A DNA stretch of 64,000 bases from Sphingobacterium micropteri (GTDB taxonomy: Bacteria; Bacteroidota; Bacteroidia; Sphingobacteriales; Sphingobacteriaceae), in assembly GCF_014692515.1 (NCBI RefSeq), contig NZ_JACOIK010000007.1:248001-312000 (forward strand). Direction: 5' to 3'. Of this stretch, positions 9,586-18,244 are shown piece after piece. The notes beneath the pieces were generated by a model. The model ran no database searches. It saw only the letters and a list, made by a program, of their open reading frames with translations, and was not told the origin of the DNA. A program made the translations under genes and the position numbers. Every line of letters starts with the position of its first letter. Position 1 is the stretch's first letter.

Positions 9586-12186
9586 ATGAAAATAAATATG
9601 ATAAGATTTTTTTTAGCTTTTAGCTTATTTATTGCCGGTACAGTGTACGCACAGGAACCCTATAAGAACCCGCAGCTGAGTTTTGAAGTCCGCGTGGAAG
9701 ATTTATTAAAGCGCCTGACATTAGAAGAGAAAATTGCTTTAATGCAGGATGTTTCGCAGCCTATCGAGCGGTTAGGTATGAAGACTTATAATTGGTGGAA
9801 TGAGGCTCTTCATGGTGTGGCACGTGCGGGGATCGCTACGGTATATCCGCAGCCGATAGGCATGGCGGCGACGTTTGACAATGAGGCGGTATTTAATGTA
9901 TTCACCGCTGTGTCAGACGAGGGTAGAGCCAAGAATAGCTACTACCGGCAGCGTGGTGAATATGGACGTTATCAAGGTTTGACCATGTGGACCCCGACGA
10001 TCAATATCTATCGGGATCCGCGTTGGGGAAGAGGGATTGAAACTTATGGAGAGGATCCCTACCTGACCAGTTTAATGGGCGTGGCTGCCGTGAAAGGACT
10101 TCAAGGGCCATCGGATGAAAAGTATGATAAGTTGCACGCCTGTGCTAAGCATTTTGCGGTGCATTCCGGCCCAGAGTGGAACAGGCACTCCTTTGATGCC
10201 AACAATATCAAAGCCCGTGATTTGTGGGAAACCTACTTGCCGGCATTTGAAGCGTTGGTCAAGGATGCACAGGTCAAAGAGGTGATGTGTGCTTACAATC
10301 GGTTTGAAGGAGAGCCTTGTTGCGGTAGCAATCAGTTGCTCCACCAGATTCTGCGGGAGAAGTGGGGGTTTCAGGGAATTGTAGTCGCCGATTGTGGGGC
10401 TATCCGCGACTTCTATGGAAAGGGTGCGCATGAGACACATCCGGATGCGGAAAGTGCTTCGGGACATGCGGTGTTGGCCGGAACAGATTTGGATTGTGGT
10501 TCGAGCTACAAAGCACTGGAAGAGAGTGTGCGCAAAGGGTATATTAAAGAATCGGATATCGACGTATCTGTTCGGAGATTGCTATTAGCTCGTTTTCAAC
10601 TCGGCGAGGTGGATGATAGTAATTTAGTGTCTTGGACCAAAATACCGTACAATGTTGTCGCTTCCGAAGCCCACGATGAACTGGCGGTAGACATCGCCCG
10701 CAAGTCGATGACGCTGTTGCAGAATAAAAACAATGTTTTGCCGTTGAGACGAGGGAATCTCACCGTAGCGGTTGTTGGCCCCAACGCCAACGATTCCATT
10801 ATGCAGTGGGGCAATTATAATGGTACACCGGCTCGTACGATCACTATTTTGGAAGGTATCCGTGCAGCTTTGGGTAGTACGGACAAGCTGATCTATGACA
10901 GGGGATCTTCCCTGGTCGAGAATACGCTGATGGAAAGTGCCTTCGGTCAATGTCGTTCGGTAGATGGGCCAGGGTTTAGTGCACAGTACTGGAACAATAT
11001 GGAGCGTAGCGGAAAGGCCGATGTCAAGACACAGATCACCACGCCTTTCAATTTTAACACTATGGGCGCTACCGTATTTGCAGCAGGTGTGGAACTTACC
11101 GATTTCTCCGCACGTTACAATACAGTATTTGTTCCGAAGCGTTCGGGCGAGGTCGTGTTTGATTTTTATGTGAACGGTATCGCTAATTTATTGGTAGATG
11201 GCAAAGAGGTCAAGGGCGTGAAGGCGAATCACGGGAGTCGTAAGATGTCTCATGGAATGAAAGTGGAGGCTGGGAAATCTTATGACCTGCAGATAGACTT
11301 CTTCTACAACAGAGGCGACGCCCAGTTGATGTTCGATTTTGGATATAAGGAAGAAATTAATGTGGCCAAGACAGTCGAAAAGGTAAAAGATGCTGATGTT
11401 GTCATTTTTGTAGGGGGGATCTCTCCGTCGCTGGAAGGTGAGGAGATGGGCGTTAATTTGCCCGGATTTAAGGGAGGTGATCGTACCGATATCGAACTCC
11501 CTGCCGTACAGCGTAATTTAATAAAAGCGTTAAAAGACGCAGGAAAGAAAGTGATTTTGGTTAATTGTTCCGGCTCGCCGATAGGATTCGAGCCGGAAGT
11601 AGATAACTGCGAGGCCATCTTGCAGGCCTGGTATCCCGGACAATCTGGCGGTAAGGCCGTGGCGGATGTGCTATTTGGGGATTACAACCCCGCGGGTCGT
11701 CTGCCGGTAACCTTCTATAAAAATGTACAGCAGCTGCCTGATTTCGAAAATTATGATATGGAAGGCCGCACGTACCGTTATATGAACGAGAAACCGCTGT
11801 TTCCTTTTGGATATGGTTTGAGTTACACCACGTTCGCATATGGTAAACCTCGTCTGGATAAGGCTAAAGTAAGGGTCGGAGAGACCGTCCGTGTGACCGT
11901 TCCGGTAACTAATACAGGTGGTATGGATGGTGAAGAGGTCGTGCAGGTATATCTGAATAAAGCAAAAGACAAAAGTGGTCCGCATAAAACGCTAAAAGCA
12001 TTCCAGCGTTTGCATATTCTTGCAGGGCAGACTGTCGATGTTGTACTCGAGCTCTCGGCCAAACAATTCGAGTGGTGGAACGAAGCTACGCAGGAGATGG
12101 ATGTTAGCGCAGGCAAATTCAATGTTTTTGTGGGTAGCAGTTCGCAGGACAGTGATTTGAAAAAGATAAGTCTGGAACTGTGGTAG
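9586..12186 (+). CDS. GH3 family beta-glycosidase (beta-glucosidase / beta-xylosidase type) with PA14 insert
   Basis: Retaining exo-beta-glycosidase, secreted (signal peptide 1-22, ending VYAQ). Residues about 25-340 form the GH3 TIM barrel, with WGRGIETYGEDPYL, KHFAVHSGPE and the nucleophile Asp269 in VVADCGA, a form common in Bacteroidota xylosidase/glucosidase enzymes. A PA14-like domain (about 460-590) interrupts the alpha/beta C-domain, which resumes with VEKVKDADVVIFVGG; a fibronectin type III-like domain closes the protein (about 770-866). The PA14 insert usually shapes substrate binding at the active site. It is probably co-transcribed with GH28 and may remove side-chain sugars from pectin or hemicellulose. 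The start at 9586 is preferred; another ATG at 9598 would also keep the signal peptide. Confidence 0.93.
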   Translation: MKINMIRFFLAFSLFIAGTVYAQEPYKNPQLSFEVRVEDLLKRLTLEEKIALMQDVSQPIERLGMKTYNWWNEALHGVARAGIATVYPQPIGMAATFDNEAVFNVFTAVSDEGRAKNSYYRQRGEYGRYQGLTMWTPTINIYRDPRWGRGIETYGEDPYLTSLMGVAAVKGLQGPSDEKYDKLHACAKHFAVHSGPEWNRHSFDANNIKARDLWETYLPAFEALVKDAQVKEVMCAYNRFEGEPCCGSNQLLHQILREKWGFQGIVVADCGAIRDFYGKGAHETHPDAESASGHAVLAGTDLDCGSSYKALEESVRKGYIKESDIDVSVRRLLLARFQLGEVDDSNLVSWTKIPYNVVASEAHDELAVDIARKSMTLLQNKNNVLPLRRGNLTVAVVGPNANDSIMQWGNYNGTPARTITILEGIRAALGSTDKLIYDRGSSLVENTLMESAFGQCRSVDGPGFSAQYWNNMERSGKADVKTQITTPFNFNTMGATVFAAGVELTDFSARYNTVFVPKRSGEVVFDFYVNGIANLLVDGKEVKGVKANHGSRKMSHGMKVEAGKSYDLQIDFFYNRGDAQLMFDFGYKEEINVAKTVEKVKDADVVIFVGGISPSLEGEEMGVNLPGFKGGDRTDIELPAVQRNLIKALKDAGKKVILVNCSGSPIGFEPEVDNCEAILQAWYPGQSGGKAVADVLFGDYNPAGRLPVTFYKNVQQLPDFENYDMEGRTYRYMNEKPLFPFGYGLSYTTFAYGKPRLDKAKVRVGETVRVTVPVTNTGGMDGEEVVQVYLNKAKDKSGPHKTLKAFQRLHILAGQTVDVVLELSAKQFEWWNEATQEMDVSAGKFNVFVGSSSQDSDLKKISLELW

Positions 12187-12284
12187 GTAGGTTTTTGTAA
12201 TTATTTTGCAGTATGACAGGGCATCACTAATTTTTTGTGTTAATTTCAAAAATCAAAATAAATTTCAAAAAATAAAATTATCCT

Positions 12285-12292
12285 TATCTTTG
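12285..12292 (+). promoter_or_regulatory. TAnnTTTG -7 box of the higBA operon
   Basis: TATCTTTG matches the Bacteroidota -7 consensus TAnnTTTG and ends only 4 bases before the higB ATG, so the transcript would be essentially leaderless. A clear TTTG -33 box is not seen in the A-rich sequence upstream. Confidence 0.6.
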
Positions 12293-12296
12293 TGTT

Positions 12297-12593
12297 ATGG
12301 TAATCATTGCCAAAACATTCATTAATATTTTTGCTCAAAAGCATTCCGCGTCTAGAGCTGCCTTGAATAGTTGGTATCAGATTGTCAAGGAAGTTGATTG
12401 GGGAAACTTTAATGATGTACGTCAAACCTTTGGAAGCGTAGATGCGGTTGGGAACGATCGCTATGTATTCAATATCAAAGGGAATGATTACCGATTGATT
12501 GCTATGATATTTTTTGATAAACGCACCGTATATATTCGATTTATCGGTACACATGCAGAATACGACAAGCTAAAAGATTGTTCGAAAGCGTAA
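12297..12593 (+). CDS. higB: HigB-family type II toxin (mRNA interferase)
   Basis: Small RelE-superfamily endoribonuclease that cleaves mRNA, usually on the ribosome, and is neutralised by HigA. The 98-residue sequence has family landmarks: ALNSWYQIV near residue 21, VGNDRYVFNIKGNDYRL (about 48-64) and the C-terminal YIRFIGTHAEYDKL. Length and charge fit the HigB_toxin family. It precedes its antitoxin gene by 18 bases in the toxin-first order typical of higBA. The ATG follows a TAnnTTTG box directly. The locus lies between a polysaccharide locus and the pigment cluster, consistent with a mobile stabilisation module, although no mobility gene or attachment repeat is visible around it. Confidence 0.93.
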   Translation: MVIIAKTFINIFAQKHSASRAALNSWYQIVKEVDWGNFNDVRQTFGSVDAVGNDRYVFNIKGNDYRLIAMIFFDKRTVYIRFIGTHAEYDKLKDCSKA

Positions 12594-12611
12594 TATTAGA
12601 CAGGAGGAATC

Positions 12612-12998
12612 ATGATTAACAAAATACGGAACGACAAACAATATCATCAAGTAATGGAGATGATTGAGGGATATCTCCAAAAAGCTACAGATGGCGGAGG
12701 ATTCCATGCCTTGAATCAACAAGAAGCCGATGAGTTGGAGAAATTAAGCCTATTAGCTGAACGGTACGAGGATGAGGAAATGAAATTGATGCCCGTGCCG
12801 TTGACACTTCATGCAATAGTCGAAGCAAAGAGAGAGGAATTAGGAGTTACGCAGAAAGGACTAGCTTCCATTCTTGGGATTGGGGCGCCGAAATTGTCAC
12901 AGATTCTCAATGGTAAGCGTGATCCTGATGTGGGGTTTCTGAAATCATTGCATCAGAAATTGGGAATTGACGGAAATTTTATTTTAGAAAAGGTGTAG
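12612..12998 (+). CDS. higA: HigA-type antitoxin, XRE-family regulator
   Basis: Antitoxin that binds HigB and represses the shared promoter. The 128-residue protein has an N-terminal region (1-65, IRNDKQYHQVMEMIEGYL) typical of HigA antitoxins in Bacteroidota, where toxin contacts are expected, and a C-terminal helix-turn-helix (about 70-125, LGVTQKGLASILGIGAPKLS followed by QILNGKRDP). It starts 18 bases after higB with an AGGAGG-like ribosome site (caggaggaatcATG), an unusually strong Shine-Dalgarno for this genome, which could help keep antitoxin in excess over a leaderless toxin message. The operator is expected around 12230-12296 but no clear palindrome was pinned down. Confidence 0.92.
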   Translation: MINKIRNDKQYHQVMEMIEGYLQKATDGGGFHALNQQEADELEKLSLLAERYEDEEMKLMPVPLTLHAIVEAKREELGVTQKGLASILGIGAPKLSQILNGKRDPDVGFLKSLHQKLGIDGNFILEKV

Positions 12999-13062
12999 AA
13001 ATTATCGTCTTTTACCGAGCATGGTTATAACTTGTGTTGCTCTAATATGAACCGCGCATTTA

Positions 13063-13070
13063 TATTTTTG
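13063..13070 (+). promoter_or_regulatory. possible -7 box for pigment locus 1
   Basis: TATTTTTG fits TAnnTTTG, with a TTG at 13037-13039, 23 bases upstream (slightly wide for a -33 box). It would give a leader of about 55 bases ahead of the first pigment gene. No terminator is visible between higA and this point. Confidence 0.4.
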
Positions 13071-13131
13071 TTTCGCCGAGATTGATGAATAGGACAAATT
13101 TTTCTATGTTTGAGGAGAGAATCATGCCCGC

Positions 13132-13680
13132 ATGCTAGAAAACCTCAACATACGGAAATCCTGTGCCATTGAACAACATCAGATTGTTGTCGATGATAAA
13201 CTGATCTGGTCAAGCGAACCCGATATGCCGTTTTTGGATTTTGCGAAAGGAGCCTTTCATCATCTGGATATCGACTATCCAAAATTCTATAAGATGGATG
13301 CGTTGAGCAAGCTCGCATTTTTGGCTGCTGAATATATATTGCGGGGTGAAGATAAGGATGAGCTAGCGCTTGTCTTAGCCAACAGATCCGGTAGTCTGGA
13401 TACCGATGTAAAACACCAGGAAAGTATTCAGGATACGGAAAACTATTACCCCCGGCCAGCTACTTTTGTCTACACGCTATCCAATATCTGCGCTGGCGAG
13501 ATTGCTATCCGGCACGGTTTGCAAACAGAGCAAGCTTTTTTTATTGCCGAGGAGTTTCCCGAAGGGACGATCACTGCATATGGTGATTACCTGCTGCAAT
13601 CCGGTAAAGCAAAGCGCGTCTTATGTGGATGGGTAGAATATTTTCAAGAAGAATATCGGGCACTTTTGTATATTTTTTAG
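13132..13680 (+). CDS. small beta-ketoacyl synthase N-terminal-like protein, first gene of pigment locus 1
   Basis: A 182-residue protein resembling only the N-terminal half of a ketosynthase. It has the strand-loop LVLANRSGSLDTD (about 81-93) and then FVYTLSNICAGEIAIRHGL, which corresponds to the ketosynthase nucleophile region, with Cys in NICAGE. The C-terminal half that carries the two active-site His residues of a ketosynthase is absent, so it is unlikely to be a stand-alone condensing enzyme. Proteins of this size are found at the head of flexirubin and aryl-polyene clusters and are usually annotated as 3-oxoacyl-ACP synthase. A GAGGAGAG ribosome site precedes the ATG. A role as partner or scaffold for the downstream KS/CLF is inference. 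Confidence 0.7.
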   Translation: MLENLNIRKSCAIEQHQIVVDDKLIWSSEPDMPFLDFAKGAFHHLDIDYPKFYKMDALSKLAFLAAEYILRGEDKDELALVLANRSGSLDTDVKHQESIQDTENYYPRPATFVYTLSNICAGEIAIRHGLQTEQAFFIAEEFPEGTITAYGDYLLQSGKAKRVLCGWVEYFQEEYRALLYIF

Positions 13681-13726
13681 CGAAAGCAGTACATTTTATC
13701 TAAGTTTGAGTTTATTTTGAAGAGTG

Positions 13727-13984
13727 ATGACAGCATTAAAAGAAGAGCTAAAAGGAAAAATTATCGACGTACTAAATCTGGAAGATATTACCCCCGAGGA
13801 TATACAGGATGGCGAGGCATTATTTGACGAAGGGTTAGGTTTAGACTCTATCGATGCATTGGAGCTGATTGTATTGATGGATAAAGAGTATGGTATTAAA
13901 TTGTCTGATCCGAAGCTGGGCAAGTCTATTTTTCAGTCTATCGAAACGATGGCAACCTATATTTCGGAAAATAGAACGAAGTAA
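13727..13984 (+). CDS. acyl carrier protein (pigment ACP 1)
   Basis: Acidic 85-residue carrier protein that holds the growing polyene as a thioester on 4'-phosphopantetheine. The attachment site is Ser41 in GLGLDSIDALEL, the classic DSL-type motif with Ile in place of Leu, within a four-helix ACP fold (helix I 2-17, helix II from 40). A GTG one codon upstream (13724) is in frame but ATG at 13727 is preferred. The stop overlaps the ATG of the next gene by one base (TAATG), which implies translational coupling to the ketosynthase. A second ACP lies in pigment locus 2; which one carries the starter and which the extension chain cannot be decided here. Confidence 0.93.
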   Translation: MTALKEELKGKIIDVLNLEDITPEDIQDGEALFDEGLGLDSIDALELIVLMDKEYGIKLSDPKLGKSIFQSIETMATYISENRTK

Positions 13985-15183
13985 TGACAGGCGAGGGCGT
14001 TGCGGTAACCGGTTTGGGTGTTATTTCTTCGATTGGCAATACGGTGGAAGAAAACCTGCAGGCTTTACAGGCAGGTAAACATGGCCTTTCACGAATCGCA
14101 AACTTTCCGACACGTTTACAAGAACATATTTGGGTGGGCGAGATAAAATCCAGCAACGACGAACTGTCAGACAATCTGGAACTGTTGCCGCCTCATGCCT
14201 TCACGCGAACAGCTCTTTTAGGCGCTTATGCTGCCCGCCAAGCGCTAAAATCCGCTAACGTTGACGATGTCAATCAGATAAGGACGGGATTCCTATCATC
14301 AACAAGCGTCGGTGGTATGGACTATACCGAACGATATGGTCCCACCTATCTTACATCATCGGAATGGCGTCGTTATATCCCTTCGCATCCAGCAGGTGAT
14401 TCCTCCCATAAAATAGCGAAATATCTGGGTATAAAGGGACTCGTCACGACCGTAAGCACCGCGTGTTCATCAGCAGCCAATGCCATCATGATGGGCGCCC
14501 GTTTGATTCGTTCTGGACGCCTGGATCGCGTCATCGTAGGCGGAACGGATGCCTTGAGCAAGTTTACGATTAATGGATTTCACACCTTGATGATCTTATC
14601 GGATGCCCCTTGTCGACCCTTCGACAAGCACCGTAATGGGCTTAACCTGGGAGAGGGTGCGGCATATCTCGTGTTAGAATCTCAAAAAACGGTAAAACAG
14701 CAAAGTAAAAATGTGTTGGCCTACCTAACGGGCTATGGCAACGCAAATGACGCGTTTCACCAAACAGCATCTTCGGAAAACGGAGAAGGAGCATTCTTGG
14801 CGATGCAAAAGGCCTTAGCCGTTGCGCAGTTGCGACCACAAGAAATCGATTATGTCAATGTGCATGGAACAGCTACACCGAACAACGATTTGTCGGAAGG
14901 GCGAGCCATGCGACGTATTTTTAAAAATAAGACACCATCTTTTAGCTCAACGAAGCCTTTTACAGGTCATACATTGGCTGCAGCAGGTGCCATCGAAGCT
15001 GTATATAGCATTTTGGCATTGCAACAGGATCTGGTATTTCCGAACCTTCATTTCGATACACCGATGGAAGAATTCGATATGATACCGCAGACAACGGTAC
15101 AATACCGATCGACGTCTCATGTGCTCTCTAACTCTTTTGGGTTCGGGGGTAATTGTTCATCCCTTATTTTTTCAAAAGCTTGA
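13984..15183 (+). CDS. beta-ketoacyl-ACP synthase (FabF-like, catalytically complete)
   Basis: Condensing enzyme expected to elongate the polyene using malonyl-ACP. The full Cys-His-His triad is visible: Cys161 in VSTACSSA, His294 in NVHGTATP and His329 in KPFTGHTLAAAG. At 399 residues it has normal KAS-II length. It overlaps the ACP upstream by one base, and its stop TGA overlaps the TTG start of the chain-length-factor-like gene, so ACP, KS and CLF are translationally coupled, as in type II polyketide systems. In aryl-polyene clusters a KS of this kind works as a heterodimer with a CLF; that pairing is inferred here from gene order and from the active-site loss in the neighbour. Confidence 0.93.
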   Translation: MTGEGVAVTGLGVISSIGNTVEENLQALQAGKHGLSRIANFPTRLQEHIWVGEIKSSNDELSDNLELLPPHAFTRTALLGAYAARQALKSANVDDVNQIRTGFLSSTSVGGMDYTERYGPTYLTSSEWRRYIPSHPAGDSSHKIAKYLGIKGLVTTVSTACSSAANAIMMGARLIRSGRLDRVIVGGTDALSKFTINGFHTLMILSDAPCRPFDKHRNGLNLGEGAAYLVLESQKTVKQQSKNVLAYLTGYGNANDAFHQTASSENGEGAFLAMQKALAVAQLRPQEIDYVNVHGTATPNNDLSEGRAMRRIFKNKTPSFSSTKPFTGHTLAAAGAIEAVYSILALQQDLVFPNLHFDTPMEEFDMIPQTTVQYRSTSHVLSNSFGFGGNCSSLIFSKA

Positions 15184-16244
15184 AAAGACGTGTATTTATA
15201 AACGGTATTGGTGCAGTGACGACGCAGGGGGTGTGGCGACCGGATTTTTTTTCAGAAGCACGGGAAATCGATCAGGCTATTACCACTGCTGATCAACCCT
15301 CGTATAAAGGACTGGCTTCGCCAGCGGTGATCCGTCGTATGTCGAGAGGTATGAAGATGGGGATGTATGCCGCACAACAAGCGCTGGCGGAGGCTGCTGT
15401 GACGACGCCGGATGCCATTATTACCGGAACCGGACTGGGATGCTCCGAAGATTCTGATAAATTCCTCCGTAGTATGTGGGAAAACGACGAACAATTTCTC
15501 ACACCAACATCTTTTATCCAATCTACGCACAATACCGTCGCTGCCCAGATCGCGCTCCAGCTGTCCTGCAAAGGATACAACGTAACACATGTAAACGGAG
15601 CAAGTTCTTTTGAATCGGCTTTGTTGGATACATTATTGTTGTTCGTATCTGGAGAGCATAAAAATGTGTTACTGGGCGGAATTGATGAGGTCGCCAAACA
15701 GACTTATGCTTTTCTGCAGGCTGCGGGATATATCAAAGGAGATGGTGTCCGGGAAACGGTTAAAAACAGTCTGTCGCCGGGAGTTAATTATGCAGAAGGT
15801 GCACACTTCTTTTCCATGGGCGTTGATCAAACAGCGACCTCCTATGGTGAAGTTGTGGATGTTGCCTTGCAAAACGAGCTGGATATAGCAGAAATAGGAC
15901 CCTTTTTACAGGATTTCCTGGCGACAAACGATATACAGCCAACGACTATCGATGCGGTTGTCCTAGGCTATAATGGTGATGAACAGGATGATTTGTTCTA
16001 TGTAGCTATACAGCAAATACTTCCATTCGCCACACCGTTATATTATAAGCAGTTAAGTGGTCAGTTTGATAGTTGTTCGGCTTTTGGGTTAACGGTGGCT
16101 GCTTCTGTGCTACAGCAGCAGACTGTTCCTTCTATGTTGTATTGGAACGATAAAAGTCTGCCGAAAACTGCCTGGAAAAATATCTTGATCTATAATCATT
16201 ATCGGGGTAAAGATCATTCTCTCGTTTTTGTTCGGGCATGTTAA
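15180..16244 (+). CDS. chain-length-factor-like ketosynthase with Cys-to-Ala replacement
   Basis: A 354-residue ketosynthase relative that probably lacks condensing activity. Aligning its nucleophile loop with the KS next door puts Ala141 (VNGASSFESAL) where the catalytic Cys should be (VSTACSSAANAI), and the HGTxTPxND motif is also degenerate (VVLGYNGDEQDDLFY). These are hallmarks of chain-length factors. I place the start at TTG 15180, which overlaps the previous stop as TTGA and gives the conserved beginning MKRRVFINGIGAVTTQG; the frame extends upstream to a TTG at 15153 but that lies inside the KS gene. As a partner of the KS it would set polyene length. The unusual TTG overlap suggests tightly coupled translation. 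Confidence 0.85.
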   Translation: MKRRVFINGIGAVTTQGVWRPDFFSEAREIDQAITTADQPSYKGLASPAVIRRMSRGMKMGMYAAQQALAEAAVTTPDAIITGTGLGCSEDSDKFLRSMWENDEQFLTPTSFIQSTHNTVAAQIALQLSCKGYNVTHVNGASSFESALLDTLLLFVSGEHKNVLLGGIDEVAKQTYAFLQAAGYIKGDGVRETVKNSLSPGVNYAEGAHFFSMGVDQTATSYGEVVDVALQNELDIAEIGPFLQDFLATNDIQPTTIDAVVLGYNGDEQDDLFYVAIQQILPFATPLYYKQLSGQFDSCSAFGLTVAASVLQQQTVPSMLYWNDKSLPKTAWKNILIYNHYRGKDHSLVFVRAC

Positions 16245-17008
16245 AGCATAAGGTATTATATCCCTTGTTTCTGGTAGCCGGATTTATCACGATGCTCATC
16301 GGCATCTTTGGGTACTCTTTTGCCTGGTTTCTTGTCGTTTTACTGTTGTCGGTTGGTTTGACCGCTTGGGGTACGTTTGATATCCGTCTAGGATATTTTA
16401 TCCCCACTTTTTTTCGGAAAAAACATCATGCGCAACGACAGGTCGCACTGACTTTCGATGATGGTCCTTCTCCTCATACGATCGAAGTGCTGCAATTATT
16501 AAAAGCCTACCAGTTTAAAGCGACCTTTTTCTGTATCGGAAAACAGGTTTCGGCGTATCCGCATATCGCCAGGATGATTATCGACGAAGGGCATACCATC
16601 GGTAATCATACCTACAGCCATTCTAAAAGTTTTGGTTTTTTAAAAGAAAGGGAAATTGTTACAGAACTGGAGCGATGTAATTTAATTATACAACAAATCG
16701 TAGGCAAAAAGCCACAATTCTTCCGTCCGCCGTTTGGGGTGACTAATCCATTGGTAGCAAAGGCTGTCCAACATACAAAACAGCATGTCATCGGGTGGAG
16801 CAATCGCTCGTTAGATACGGTGATAGGAGATGATGATAAAATCTATCGCCGGGTGCGCCAAAAGTTGAAATCTGGGGATATTATCCTTTTTCATGATACC
16901 TCACAACGTACGGTCGATGCCCTAAAACAATTGCTGCCTTATTTACAGAAACAAGGATATATATCGGTTTCTGTAGATGATTTGTTAAATTTGCAGGGAT
17001 ATGAATGA
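16238..17008 (+). CDS. membrane-anchored polysaccharide deacetylase (NodB-fold)
   Basis: Carbohydrate esterase family 4-like protein. Two hydrophobic helices (about 8-26 and 29-46) anchor it; the NodB domain follows from residue 68 with the motifs TFDDGP (Asp74, Asp75), the metal-binding NHTYSH (His124, His128) and RPPFG (Arg163), and a late LFHDT. All metal ligands are present, so it should be active, deacetylating an N- or O-acetylated sugar at the membrane face. It overlaps the CLF gene by 7 bases and LolA by 8, so it belongs to the pigment operon. A deacetylase has no obvious step in polyene synthesis; it may act on a glycosylated or lipid-linked form of the pigment together with the GT2-DUF2062 protein. 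Confidence 0.85.
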   Translation: MLKHKVLYPLFLVAGFITMLIGIFGYSFAWFLVVLLLSVGLTAWGTFDIRLGYFIPTFFRKKHHAQRQVALTFDDGPSPHTIEVLQLLKAYQFKATFFCIGKQVSAYPHIARMIIDEGHTIGNHTYSHSKSFGFLKEREIVTELERCNLIIQQIVGKKPQFFRPPFGVTNPLVAKAVQHTKQHVIGWSNRSLDTVIGDDDKIYRRVRQKLKSGDIILFHDTSQRTVDALKQLLPYLQKQGYISVSVDDLLNLQGYE

Positions 17009-17627
17009 TAAATTACTGTATTTATTGTTTTTTTTGATGCCTTATTGCGGATGGGCACAGACGAGGGAAATGACGGCGAATGAACAAGCCCGCTTCCAGA
17101 AGTCCTTACAACAGCTTGTCGAAATCAAGACCGTATCGGCAGATTTTGTACAATACAAGCATCTTAGCTTTATGAAAAAACCGGTGGAGTCGACTGGAAA
17201 GCTGTATGTAAAACATCCCGATAAATTGAGTTGGGCATATACGGCACCTTTTCAGTATAAGATGGTGTTTAAAGACAATAAAATCTATATCGATGACCAG
17301 GGGAAGAAGCAAACGATTACGATCGGAAACAGTAAGCAATTTGAAAAAATAAGTACGTTGATTTCTTCCAGTCTGCGCGGCGGTAAATACGACGAGAAGG
17401 AATTTGCGGTTTCTTATCTGAAGCAAGGCAACGCCGACATGGTGCGTTTGATACCGAAATTAGCGGGAGCGAAAAAGTATATTAAAGAGATTGTACTGTT
17501 ATTTTCGCCGACGGATAAGCACGTTGAGGAGGTGAAGCTTGTCGAACCTTCCAATGACTATACACGTTTTGTGATAAAGAATAGAAAAGTAAATACAACG
17601 ATTGATGAATCGATTTTTAACCTGTAG
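17001..17627 (+). CDS. lolA: LolA-like outer-membrane lipoprotein carrier protein
   Basis: Periplasmic chaperone of the LolA fold that shuttles acylated cargo across the periplasm. It has a signal peptide (1-19, ending GWAQ), a long amphipathic helix (SLQQLVEIKTVSADFVQYKH, about 31-50) and the half-barrel strands GKLYVKHPDKLSWAY and NKIYIDDQGKKQ that mark the family. At 208 residues it has normal length. LolA-type genes recur in aryl-polyene and flexirubin clusters, where they are thought to carry the lipid pigment to the outer membrane rather than serve general lipoproteins; that specialised role is inferred from its place in this operon. It overlaps both neighbours (8 bases upstream, 23 bases downstream). 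Confidence 0.9.
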   Translation: MNDKLLYLLFFLMPYCGWAQTREMTANEQARFQKSLQQLVEIKTVSADFVQYKHLSFMKKPVESTGKLYVKHPDKLSWAYTAPFQYKMVFKDNKIYIDDQGKKQTITIGNSKQFEKISTLISSSLRGGKYDEKEFAVSYLKQGNADMVRLIPKLAGAKKYIKEIVLLFSPTDKHVEEVKLVEPSNDYTRFVIKNRKVNTTIDESIFNL

Positions 17628-18234
17628 TTTTTTCCTGCTGTTATTTTTTGCTTCTTGTGGCACATACCGTTATCCAAATGCCTCGGGAATCCGCGAATCA
17701 ACGGCCCAGGAACTGAATAATTATTACATCGATACCACGCAGACTTTTGTGTATCGGGCGAAACTGCATGCCTTTAAAAAGGATATGAATGGTAGTTTGA
17801 TGATCAAAACCTTGGGGCGAAATGAACATCGTATAGCGTTGGTGAGTGACTTTGGTCAGACCTTGTTTGATGTCAGTCTATCTCCGGATGGATATGAATT
17901 GCACTATGCGATGCACGACTTGAATAAACGCCGCGTAGTAAGGGAAATTGTTCATATTTTTCGGACAATGACTGCACAGCGCCATGCGACATCCGCTGTG
18001 ATGTTTGCCAATCAACAACATTATTATCCGGTGTATGTGTTGGATGACTGCTATTACGTGATAAAAGAACGTAAAGTCGAGCGGATCCAGCAAGCGAAAG
18101 GAGCTAAGGAGTATTTAGCGATTGTTTATCAGGAATGGAATGCAGAAGATATTCCCACGAGCATAGCGATAGAACATAAAAAGTATCCCATAACAATAGA
18201 TCTTGCGCTAGATGTAAATCAATCTATCCTATAA
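17605..18234 (+). CDS. LolB-like lipoprotein (DUF3261-type) of the pigment operon
   Basis: Predicted lipoprotein with signal peptide and lipobox FFASC near residue 19. The mature part is rich in beta strands (FVYRAKLHAFKKDMNGSLMI, RIALVSDFGQTLFDVSLSP) consistent with a LolA/LolB half-barrel. Aryl-polyene clusters carry a DUF3261 protein after LolA, and order, size and lipobox agree with that role: receiving the carried pigment at the outer membrane. I recall the family rather than having searched it. ATG 17605 is used, with an in-frame TTG at 17602 immediately before. The gene overlaps lolA by 23 bases and ends 10 bases before the dehydratase. Confidence 0.68.
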   Translation: MNRFLTCSFFLLLFFASCGTYRYPNASGIRESTAQELNNYYIDTTQTFVYRAKLHAFKKDMNGSLMIKTLGRNEHRIALVSDFGQTLFDVSLSPDGYELHYAMHDLNKRRVVREIVHIFRTMTAQRHATSAVMFANQQHYYPVYVLDDCYYVIKERKVERIQQAKGAKEYLAIVYQEWNAEDIPTSIAIEHKKYPITIDLALDVNQSIL

Positions 18235-18244
18235 AACGAGTGAT

